DNA of 64,000 nucleotides from Gloeobacter morelensis MG652769 (GTDB taxonomy: Bacteria; Cyanobacteriota; Cyanobacteriia; Gloeobacterales; Gloeobacteraceae): contig NZ_CP063845.1 of NCBI RefSeq assembly GCF_021018745.1, forward strand, positions 3,038,001 through 3,102,000, given 5' to 3'. The notes beneath the pieces were generated by a model. The model saw only the letters and a list, made by a program, of their open reading frames with translations, did no database searches and had not been told where the DNA came from. This document shows, piece by piece, positions 45,210 through 52,709 of this stretch. The position numbers and the translations under genes were made by a program. How positions within the stretch are numbered: position 1 is the stretch's first letter; every line of letters begins with the position of its first letter.

Positions 45210-45587
45210 ATGGAGCTCAAGGCGATCACCAGGGCCACGGCAAAAGTGCTGGTAAGCTACCTCACCTACCAGGCCGTCCGGGTTGTCCTCGACCAGTTGC
45301 GCGAGACCGACCCCCAGCGGGCCATCTGGTTCAACCAGTTCTCCACAGCCAAGACGCTGCAGGACGGCGAAGCCTACCTGCGCGAACTGGCCCCCGTCGA
45401 TCCGGCTCTGGCCATGCGGGTGATGACCGTGCGCGAGCACCTTGCCGAGCAGGTGGCCGACTTTCTGCCGGAGCTGGTGAGAACCGGCGTGCAGCAGTCG
45501 AACATGGACCACCGCCGCCAGTACATCGAGCGCACCCTGCGGCTGGAGTCCCCCGCCGAATCCGAGGCGGAAACACCCAACGATTGA
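45210..45587 (+). CDS. rbcX: Rubisco assembly chaperone RbcX
   Basis: The 125-residue protein begins [20 protein letters not shown] and has the RbcX central groove helix ([20 protein letters not shown]) and the Q-rich segment [16 protein letters not shown]. RbcX dimers bind the C-terminal peptide of the large subunit ([12 protein letters not shown] here) and stabilise the dimer before small subunits join. ATG at 45210 matches the family start; the longer frame overlaps rbcL. It lies 29 bases after rbcL and 22 bases before rbcS. Confidence 0.97.
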   Translation: MELKAITRATAKVLVSYLTYQAVRVVLDQLRETDPQRAIWFNQFSTAKTLQDGEAYLRELAPVDPALAMRVMTVREHLAEQVADFLPELVRTGVQQSNMDHRRQYIERTLRLESPAESEAETPND

Positions 45588-45609
45588 TTCATTTACGGAG
45601 TCCCATCCC

Positions 45610-45930
45610 ATGCAAACGCTGCCCAAGAAGAAGTTCTACGAGACGATGTCCTATCTGCCGCCGCTCACCGACGCGGAGATAGCCAAGCAAATCCAGTACA
45701 TGCTCGACAAAGGCTATATTCCCTGCGTCGAATTCAATGAGACGAGCGAGCCCACGATGGTCTACTGGACGATGTGGAAACTGCCGCTGTTTTCGGTGCG
45801 CTCTCCCCAGGAAGTGCTCAGCGAAGTGAACGCCTGCCGCTCGTCCTACCCCGGCTGCTTCATCCGGGTGATCGGCTTCGACAACATCCGCCAGTGCCAG
45901 ACGATGAGCTTCATCGTCTACAAGCCTTAG
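45610..45930 (+). CDS. rbcS: Rubisco small subunit
   Basis: The 106-residue protein has the small-subunit hallmarks [48 protein letters not shown] and the [20 protein letters not shown] ending. It lacks the longer loop of plant small subunits, as usual in cyanobacteria. It completes the L8S8 enzyme. TTTACGGAG upstream of the ATG gives the ribosome binding site. A hairpin follows before raf1. Confidence 0.98.
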   Translation: MQTLPKKKFYETMSYLPPLTDAEIAKQIQYMLDKGYIPCVEFNETSEPTMVYWTMWKLPLFSVRSPQEVLSEVNACRSSYPGCFIRVIGFDNIRQCQTMSFIVYKP

Positions 45931-45949
45931 GCCCGAGCCCGATGTCTGT

Positions 45950-45990
45950 GCCCGCCGCCACCAATACCGGTCGCGGCGGGCTACTATTTT
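45950..45990 (+). terminator. Hairpin between rbcS and raf1
   Basis: A perfect 9-base stem GCCCGCCGC/GCGGCGGGC with a 14-base loop is followed by TACTATTTT. It could terminate most rbcLXS transcripts, giving less raf1 message, or protect the 3' end of the processed rbc mRNA. Confidence 0.65.
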
Positions 45991-46011
45991 GTCTGCTACC
46001 GTGTTTTGGCC

Positions 46012-47079
46012 ATGAGCGAATTTTCACAATCCGAACCGACCGGTGCCCCGATCGACATCGCCGCAGCCCTTGAACAACTGCGGCGCAAGGAGGGCGACTG
46101 GGTGGAGTGGGGGCAGATCCTCCAGCAACTGCACGCGGTCAACCAAGATCCGCAAAGCATCTTCGAAGCCACCGGCTTCGAACCGAGCCGCCAGAACCTT
46201 TTTGTCGTGGGTGCCCAGGTCTGGGCGGGCCTGGAGAGCGTCGGGACTGCCCGGGAGGTGCTTTCCCACTTTCGCCGCGAAGGCAGCAACGTGCTCTACG
46301 AGTTGCGCGTGCTGGGCCGCCAGGAGCGCCAGGCGGCGGCGGAACTGGCCCTGGCGCGCAAGCTCGACCCGGACGGAGCGCGGGAGGTGGCCAAGGCGAT
46401 CAAAGACCTCGCCCACACCGGCCCCCTGCCCGAGGGGTTTACCCGTCACCCCGGCGACGCAGTGGCCTGCCGCTGCTGGCAACTCGCCCGCCAGACCACC
46501 GACCTGCGCGAGCGCACGCAACTGATCGCCAAGGGCCTTGCCTTCGCCCACAGCGAAACCGCCCGCGTGCAGCTTGAGAAATTGCTGGTCGACTTTACCG
46601 CTCCCAAAGTTCCGCCTGCTCCCCGTTTGCCCTTTTACCGACTCGAAGACAGCGAGGAGTTGCCGCGCGTCTTACCGATGGCAAGCGGGCTACCCCTGGG
46701 GGAAACCGATTTCAAAGCCCTGCCCTGGCCTGAAGAGGTGGGACCCTTTCGCGCGGTGGCGGGCGAGGGCGGCTGGGTAGCTATGCCCGGCTATCAGATC
46801 ATCCGCAGCGCCGAGGCACCGATCGCGATTGCCACCACCACCGACCAACTGCCCGGGGGTGACACCCCCGAGCCGGTACTGGTGGTGGTTGACCGCGAAG
46901 CGCGCGCGTGGCGCGACGACAGCTACTTCTTGGTGACGGGCGAACCGGGCCAACTGCAGCTGGCCTGGTTCGCCGAGGCACCCGAGGTCCCGCTGTTCGG
47001 TCAGGTGATCGTCGTGCTCAGGCCCAAGCGCATCCTGGATGAAGAATTTACCAAAGATCCGTGGCAGCTGGACGAGTAA
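46012..47079 (+). CDS. raf1: Rubisco accumulation factor Raf1
   Basis: The 355-residue protein matches Raf1 (Acclimation factor): an N-terminal helical domain (ALEQLRRKEGDWVEWGQILQ, then HFRREGSNVLYELRVLGRQE) and a C-terminal beta-rich dimerisation domain (PFYRLEDSEELPRVLPMASG, GYQIIRSAEAPIAIATTTDQ). Raf1 dimers clamp Rubisco large-subunit dimers during assembly. In many cyanobacteria raf1 lies far from rbcL; here it directly follows rbcS, after a hairpin. ATG at 46012 is the natural start. Confidence 0.93.
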   Translation: MSEFSQSEPTGAPIDIAAALEQLRRKEGDWVEWGQILQQLHAVNQDPQSIFEATGFEPSRQNLFVVGAQVWAGLESVGTAREVLSHFRREGSNVLYELRVLGRQERQAAAELALARKLDPDGAREVAKAIKDLAHTGPLPEGFTRHPGDAVACRCWQLARQTTDLRERTQLIAKGLAFAHSETARVQLEKLLVDFTAPKVPPAPRLPFYRLEDSEELPRVLPMASGLPLGETDFKALPWPEEVGPFRAVAGEGGWVAMPGYQIIRSAEAPIAIATTTDQLPGGDTPEPVLVVVDREARAWRDDSYFLVTGEPGQLQLAWFAEAPEVPLFGQVIVVLRPKRILDEEFTKDPWQLDE

Positions 47080-47192
47080 TGAGCCCTGACCTGCCAAACT
47101 GGGGCTTTCCAACGAAAAATCAACGTTTCACCCGTACCTGACAGATCAGCATTAGCGGTCGATCGACATACCCGCCCTCGACTGCCCGAAAT

Positions 47193-49544
47193 TCACAGAT
47201 CGGCTTTGAGGTCTTCTTTGCGCCCGATATCTTGTTTGTCTAAAATAGGCAAACCAAGTACTCTCTTCAGCCCGAACCACCTGATCCGCAGCTTCCAAAA
47301 CTTGCTGCTTTCCATACCGGAAATCACAGCTTTCAAGCCATCCACATAGACCCAGGATTGGTCGAGCTGGCGCCGCAGCCGCCCGGTCTCCTCTTCGGCC
47401 TGGGCCAACTGATGGCGTAGTTGCAGCAACTCTCGCTGGCGCAGTTGCTGCACTTGCTGCAACTCTTGCTGGATTTGTGCCGACTGTTGCTGCAACTCTT
47501 GCTGGATTTGTGCCGACTGTTGACCGGTCAAGGTATGCTGTCGCGTGCAGCCGACGGAGTTCAGCACATGCCTTCTAGCCCACCAAGGCAGGCTCTCAAG
47601 GAGCGGCTTGATACCGGCCATATAGTTTCTAAAACCATTGGTGGTTCGGCTGAAACCTCCCTCTCGATGTCTGTAAAGAAACAAAAAATCCGGTATCGTA
47701 TCCAATGTGTAACCTTCGACCACAAGTTTTGCGAGCAATTCCCAGTCTTCGTGGTTAACGTCCCGACTTTCTCTAAAACCCCCCAGAGCGAGAAAGGTCG
47801 ATTTTTTAATGATGAAATTGGTATCACCAAAATAGTTTTCATATAAACTCGCTTCCGCACAAGCACCGATCGGATAGTACGCAAACTTATACTCTTTCAA
47901 GAAGGGGCTCTGAAATTCACCAAAACCTCGAGAGTAGCAAGTCAAGCAATCTGCCCTGGATTTCTCCATAGCCCAAACCATGCGCTCCAGCATGGCAGTT
48001 TCAGCTGCGTTGTCCGCATCCATAAAGACGATGTATTGGCCCGTAGACTGAGCCACTGCACAATTTCTGGCACTGCCCGGACCACCGTTCTCCTTGGTCA
48101 AAAAAAGCCAGCGCCGATCACGGTACTGATCCTGCATTTGTGAAAAGGTGCGCAGCGAGGAAGCATCTGTAGAACCGTCGTCCACGACGATCACTTCAAA
48201 ATTCCTGTAGGTTTGACGCTCGATCGACTCAAGTAGGTCGGGCAAGTACTCACCACAGTTGTAATAAGGAACGCAGATGGATACCTTAGGCTCCAATTGC
48301 CCAGGCTCACCTGCCGGCGCAACCAGATTCTTTTTGTGAACTGTCAACTGTTCGCAAAACTGCTGCCAAACAGTTCTTGCCCTTCGCGACGAATAAGCTT
48401 TGTTCAGGGGAGGAAGACCCTGTAACAGGCACTCGCGAAGCTTGGCTGCAAAGGCTTTTGGATTGGGAGAAAACAGGCGGGAGGAATCTGCGAACATCTC
48501 CGGTATTCCTCCGGTGTTCGCAGCAATAATATTGATATTGAGCTCGATAGACTCAATGACGGCAAAGGGCAGGTTGTCCGAGAGCGAGGGCGTGACCACC
48601 AGGGCGTTGGCATGCCTGCAGAGAAAGTTCAGGGCCTCCGGCTGGGAATAGTCGGTCAAGATGTCGAATTCGTAGACATCAAGGCACTCGGCCAAAAACT
48701 GGGGAATTGCTACTCTCGCCTCACCAAGGTGCGTTAGACCGTTTTTGCCCAGGAAAGTCAATCTAATGTGTTTACTTGCCGTTCTCAACTCAGGAGCGAG
48801 CAGTTGTAAAGCCCTGAGGTAGACCTCCAGCCCTTTGCGAGTCTCAAGCCGACCAAAAAAGACAATGTGCTGTCCATCGAATTCGGCCTCGATCGGATCT
48901 AATTCGGTCTCAAACAGGTAGGGCAAAATTTTTCTATTATGATTGATTTTCCAGCCATGTTCCTCGGCCCATTCAAACATATAATTGCTTGGGCTAATGG
49001 CGTGATCCGCGAATTCGAGACAGTACCTTTCTGCATAGTCAATGAGCAGCTCGTCCGTTGATTGTTTTGGAAGTTGTTGCATACCTTCCCGGATCCACTC
49101 CGAAGAACTGTGGGTCATACAGACGAGGGTAGTCCTCTCGAAAGCTTGGCCGGTTCGCTTCGCTTGAATAGAGGCGAAGCCATTGGCATGCCAGTCCTGA
49201 AAATAGCAGACATCAAAATGTTGCTCACTCAGCCATCTGTAAATACGTTGAGAACGTTCCACAAACCACTGATTTGCTCCACAGGTGGGACCGTTGAACA
49301 GGCAGGCGAGATCCGTACTCCAAACAAAATCGATTCCAAAGTTGGACTGATAGTAATCCCGCCAAGACGCCGATGTTCCAGTCTCAAAAATTGAGGTAAA
49401 TAGAATTGTTACGTCCTGTTTCATCTCCAAAGCCAAAAACTTCGCCAGATAAAAACAGTGGGTGCCTATGCCGCCGTTTTTGATGGGGCCGATGATATCG
49501 GGTGTCACTATGCAGGACTTTAGAATTTCCAGATTCATACCCAT
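47193..49544 (-). CDS. Bifunctional glycosyltransferase (GT4 + GT2) with C-terminal SSKFWKLR tag
   Basis: The 783-residue protein carries two glycosyltransferases. Residues ~10-390 are GT-B, GT4-like (IKNGGIGTHCFYLAKFLALE; the donor site SLSDNLPFAVIESIE). Residues ~415-650 are GT2 (VSICVPYYNCGEYLPDLLES, VVDDGSTD, DXD in FMDADNA). A glutamine-rich coiled coil follows, including an 11-residue repeat QQSAQIQQELQ, then the basic helix MESSKFWKLRIRW at 744-756. It should add two sugars in surface polysaccharide synthesis on the cytoplasmic side. ATG at 49544 has AAGGGG upstream. It is the last gene of a three-gene minus-strand operon. Confidence 0.93.
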   Translation of the reverse strand: MGMNLEILKSCIVTPDIIGPIKNGGIGTHCFYLAKFLALEMKQDVTILFTSIFETGTSASWRDYYQSNFGIDFVWSTDLACLFNGPTCGANQWFVERSQRIYRWLSEQHFDVCYFQDWHANGFASIQAKRTGQAFERTTLVCMTHSSSEWIREGMQQLPKQSTDELLIDYAERYCLEFADHAISPSNYMFEWAEEHGWKINHNRKILPYLFETELDPIEAEFDGQHIVFFGRLETRKGLEVYLRALQLLAPELRTASKHIRLTFLGKNGLTHLGEARVAIPQFLAECLDVYEFDILTDYSQPEALNFLCRHANALVVTPSLSDNLPFAVIESIELNINIIAANTGGIPEMFADSSRLFSPNPKAFAAKLRECLLQGLPPLNKAYSSRRARTVWQQFCEQLTVHKKNLVAPAGEPGQLEPKVSICVPYYNCGEYLPDLLESIERQTYRNFEVIVVDDGSTDASSLRTFSQMQDQYRDRRWLFLTKENGGPGSARNCAVAQSTGQYIVFMDADNAAETAMLERMVWAMEKSRADCLTCYSRGFGEFQSPFLKEYKFAYYPIGACAEASLYENYFGDTNFIIKKSTFLALGGFRESRDVNHEDWELLAKLVVEGYTLDTIPDFLFLYRHREGGFSRTTNGFRNYMAGIKPLLESLPWWARRHVLNSVGCTRQHTLTGQQSAQIQQELQQQSAQIQQELQQVQQLRQRELLQLRHQLAQAEEETGRLRRQLDQSWVYVDGLKAVISGMESSKFWKLRIRWFGLKRVLGLPILDKQDIGRKEDLKADL
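47455..47520 (-). repeat. 33-bp tandem repeat in the coiled coil
   Basis: Two near-identical 33-base units encode the doubled QQSAQIQQELQ in the coiled coil of the bifunctional glycosyltransferase. Confidence 0.8.
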
Positions 49545-49579
49545 TATCCCCTTAGCTAGTCACGCAAAAATTTAGCCGA

Positions 49580-50269
49580 CTACGATGAACGTTCCAATAG
49601 CAGTGTGAAGGCATTGTTGCCCCATGTATGGGCCGACTCTTGCACCCTCAATCCAACGGATTCGCACATTGCAGACAAGGCCTGAGCCGTAGGAAGCCAC
49701 CACCAAGGGCCAAAATCATCCGGACGGTAATCCACCCTATCGGTGAGGCCAAAAGCACGGACCTCGAAGCCAGTCCAGTACTGTTTCAAAATTTCAAATT
49801 CTCTGTGATCTAGGGCAGGCACGAAGATAACGCCGGAGGGCGGTATGACATAACGTCCCTTCTCATTTTCGATTACACTTTGGGTAATCGCTGAAGTCAG
49901 TACTAAATATTTGCGGGTTATGTTGCGCAGTGAAATTAAAACCTGAAGTGGATTAATGTGATGGTACAGCACGCCCGCGCAGTGAATAGCATCGAACAGT
50001 ATATCGGGATGGGAATATTGTAGCTTGCACACGTCCTCGACAATGCATTGATAATCCGTAATCCCAAAGCCGACCATGCGCTCACGAAATTTATCCCAGA
50101 GTTCGGAACCCTCCGATGTAATGTCAATCATGGTCAAAGATGTTGCCCCATACCGATGGGCTACCGATACTTTCTCATTGACAGTGCCCCATAATCCGCC
50201 AACTTCAGCAAAAGTCATTCCACTGACAACGCGAGAGATGTACTCGTCCCGAACGTCCACGTAACTCAT
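49580..50269 (-). CDS. SAM-dependent methyltransferase
   Basis: The 229-residue protein has a class I methyltransferase fold: the SAM-binding strand AEVGGLWGTVNEK, the acidic end of strand 2 in TSLTMIDITSEG, and FDAIHCAGVLYHHINPLQVL, typical of DUF1698/CmoB-like and sugar-modifying methyltransferases. It probably methylates a sugar or lipid-linked intermediate of the cluster. It lies 6 bases after the upstream methyltransferase and 35 bases before the glycosyltransferase. It lacks the C-terminal tag found in both neighbours. Confidence 0.85.
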   Translation of the reverse strand: MSYVDVRDEYISRVVSGMTFAEVGGLWGTVNEKVSVAHRYGATSLTMIDITSEGSELWDKFRERMVGFGITDYQCIVEDVCKLQYSHPDILFDAIHCAGVLYHHINPLQVLISLRNITRKYLVLTSAITQSVIENEKGRYVIPPSGVIFVPALDHREFEILKQYWTGFEVRAFGLTDRVDYRPDDFGPWWWLPTAQALSAMCESVGLRVQESAHTWGNNAFTLLLERSS

Positions 50270-50275
50270 TGCCCA

Positions 50276-51682
50276 CTAACCTCTTCTGGCCAAAACTTTT
50301 TTCGTTCTCGACCTGACCGTTCGCAATTTCCAAAGTCTGCTATTTTCCATATTCCGGATAGTCCTCAGTTCGCATTCGAGTTGTTCTTGCAGAGCCGTCT
50401 TCAGTTTATCCAAATGGTCTCGATCCGATTGAAGAACTTCCACGCACTTCCGAGTTTGTTCCAATTGATCGTTTAAGTAATCCTTGCCCTGTAGCAACTG
50501 GCCGTTCCAGGCTTCCAACTCGCTGCAGCGGGCTTCAAGATAATCCTTGCCCTGCTGCAACTGGCCATTCCAGGCTTCCAACTCGCTGCAGCGGGCTTCA
50601 AGATAATCCTTGCCCTGCTGCAACTGGCCGTTCCAGGCTTCCAACTCGCTGCAGCGGGCTTCAAGATAATCCTTGCCCTGCTGCAACTGGCCGTTCCAGG
50701 CTTCCAACTCGTCGTAGCGGCCCTGCTGAAAAATTCTGTCCTTCTGCAGTTGCTCGATTTGACTTTGAAGTTGTTGATTCTGTGCATTTGTCTGCAGCAC
50801 CTGGGCCTGGGTTTGCTGGAGCTTGCTCTGCAACCATTCCCTGGCCTCCTGGGCAGATGCCAATAAGTTTTGAAGCCGTTCCGGTCGCGCGTGAATTTGG
50901 CTGTGCAACGTTTCCACTTCTTGAATGTAACCGTTTTGCAGGCTGCCAATGGCATAGCTCCGCAAGTAACTGGGAAGCTGCCAAAGCACATCCGGATCGG
51001 GTCTGTGGTGTACGGGTTCGATGTCTCCCCGCCATGCCACTCCCATAATCTGCATCGTTTGGTAGATCATGGTTTTCCAGCCCTTCTGCCTCAGGTAGTG
51101 CAGCCCCTCCGCCACATCGGGAGCCGCTAGATCATGAAACAGAATAAGTGCGTCACTCTCTGCATACTGCTCGCACACAACGGCGTCCCCGAGCGGGCCA
51201 GGGGCATCGTGGTTGCCGTCTATAAAGATAAGCGACCACTTGCGTGCGCCCCCGGCAACCAGTTCCTCGACTTTGTCAGGACTGCAACCTTCGACAAGAC
51301 GCGTCGCATCCAGAACGCCGGCCATCGCCAGCGAATCGCTGACGCTTGTGTAAAATTCTGCCCTCCCCAACAGCGGGTCGATGATGTCCAATTCGACCTT
51401 GGCCAAAGCCATGTGACACGCAGACCAGCCCATCCAGCAACCAATCTCCAGAGCTTTCTTGCCGGAAAATTTAAGCGCGGTATTGTAAAGGATGTGAACT
51501 TCGTCCCTGTTGAGAAAACCAACATGCGGGTAACGCCGGTCCACGTACCAATTGTGAGGAATTTCACGACGCAAATAGGGCCAGGGGCAGGTGACGGGAT
51601 CCCCAACCACCATATTGGGAAAGCAGTGGTCGACTCGAACAGATTGAAGCCCGGGACATATATAGTCTTTTTTTAGAGCCAT
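50276..51682 (-). CDS. Methyltransferase with tandem 21-residue repeats and C-terminal tag
   Basis: Residues ~70-230 of this 468-residue protein are a class I methyltransferase of the Methyltransf_24 type (ALEIGCWMGWSACHMALAKV, LIFIDGNHDAPGPLGDAVVC, ILFHDLAAPDVAEGLHYLR). From ~255 on comes a long coiled coil containing four copies of a 21-residue unit (ELEAWNGQLQQGKDYLEAR plus CS). The last 24 residues, beginning MENSRLWKLRTVRS, are a divergent version of the tag seen in neighbouring glycosyltransferases. It is the first gene of the minus-strand operon and may methylate a glycan. Confidence 0.88.
   Translation of the reverse strand: MALKKDYICPGLQSVRVDHCFPNMVVGDPVTCPWPYLRREIPHNWYVDRRYPHVGFLNRDEVHILYNTALKFSGKKALEIGCWMGWSACHMALAKVELDIIDPLLGRAEFYTSVSDSLAMAGVLDATRLVEGCSPDKVEELVAGGARKWSLIFIDGNHDAPGPLGDAVVCEQYAESDALILFHDLAAPDVAEGLHYLRQKGWKTMIYQTMQIMGVAWRGDIEPVHHRPDPDVLWQLPSYLRSYAIGSLQNGYIQEVETLHSQIHARPERLQNLLASAQEAREWLQSKLQQTQAQVLQTNAQNQQLQSQIEQLQKDRIFQQGRYDELEAWNGQLQQGKDYLEARCSELEAWNGQLQQGKDYLEARCSELEAWNGQLQQGKDYLEARCSELEAWNGQLLQGKDYLNDQLEQTRKCVEVLQSDRDHLDKLKTALQEQLECELRTIRNMENSRLWKLRTVRSRTKKVLARRG
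50482..50724 (-). repeat. 63-bp tandem repeats in the methyltransferase coiled coil
   Basis: About four nearly identical 63-base units (unit boundaries near 50515, 50578, 50641 and 50704) encode the 21-residue coiled-coil repeat. Differences between units are only a few bases, which suggests recent expansion. Confidence 0.92.
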
Positions 51683-52709
51683 GTCGGTTGAACTCTCCGT
51701 TCGCTATCTTCGGTGCCGTTTATAGATTGTGTGTTCCCACAGCAGCTCGAAGGTCAGCAGAAGGTCACAGGGGATTATCAGTGTTCCTCAGAGAATATGT
51801 CAATAGCAAAATTGGGAGGGGAACGCCCCGTTGTTGTCCTGTGTCGACGCGATTGGTCCGAGTCGATCGCATCTGAGCAAAGAACACACAGCGCCCGCCA
51901 CCGATGAATTTTGAGACTTGCGTTTCTCAGTCACGGCGCTCCGGGGGCAATTTCTTGCGATACCGTAGGCAAACGAAGTCAGCAATCCTGAAATTTAACC
52001 GTCGAGCGGGCTGCAGCCCAAGGCTTACAGCCAGATGAGCGCGACACTCCAATTTCTCCGCAGGCAAAAGCCGCCAGCCCCAAGTCCTCGAACTTCTTTG
52101 AGAGGGTGTTCCCCGGGGGGTAGGAGGACCGTGTCGCAAGTGAGGCCAAGCTGATGGTGCAGTTGGGTGTCTACTGCGTGGGAGCCGGCCAGGCTCTCGC
52201 CAAAGCCGGGGACCGCCTCGGCAGGCCATCCGCCCGTCGCATTGCGCACCGAAAAACGGCGACAGGTTCTGCGCAGCCGGTGGATCGGCGTAGGGGCGCA
52301 ACGGTCGCAGAAAAATCAGTTCGTTGACCACCGGCTGCGCCCCGGGACGAGCCTCTACACCCTCCTACGGGCAGGCTCGCCCTTCGGTTTCAGCAGCAGG
52401 GTTTTGGCGTGTGCAAATCAATTCCCCGTGCATCGGGTTTGCCGTGCCTGGGCAATCTCCTGGCGTCGCTGCCGAAATCCGGCCGGCAGCCAAGCGCCGG
52501 AAGGGCACAATGCCTGGATCCTTGCTCCTGTTCTGAGAGGCTGCTGGACATCGCTTTGTTGGGTGCGGCCGGAGCGCATCCTGACTTGTCACGCTCGTAG
52601 AGTCAAGCCGTTTTTACTTTCCGGATCTCCAAAACAACTTGACGCTGCAGTCTGCTGGGACTAACCTATGCAATAATGACCTCCTGTTCAAGATTGACTG
52701 TACATAAAT
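51683..52709. other. Divergent intergenic region of the polysaccharide cluster
   Basis: About 1 kb between the minus- and plus-strand glycosyltransferase operons. Short frames on both strands (for example 52025-52249 minus) have no recognisable motif. It probably contains the two divergent promoters; a TTGACG near 52640 upstream of the gene at 52710 is a candidate -35 box. The rest may be decayed coding sequence. Confidence 0.4.

Noticed and set aside
50482-50724. CRISPR-like repeat pattern
   Set aside because: The units are adjacent 63-base coding repeats without spacers, inside a coiled-coil gene.
52025-52249. 74-residue frame on the minus strand in the polysaccharide control region
   Set aside because: No ribosome binding site, no recognised motif and competing frames on both strands; not enough support for a gene.
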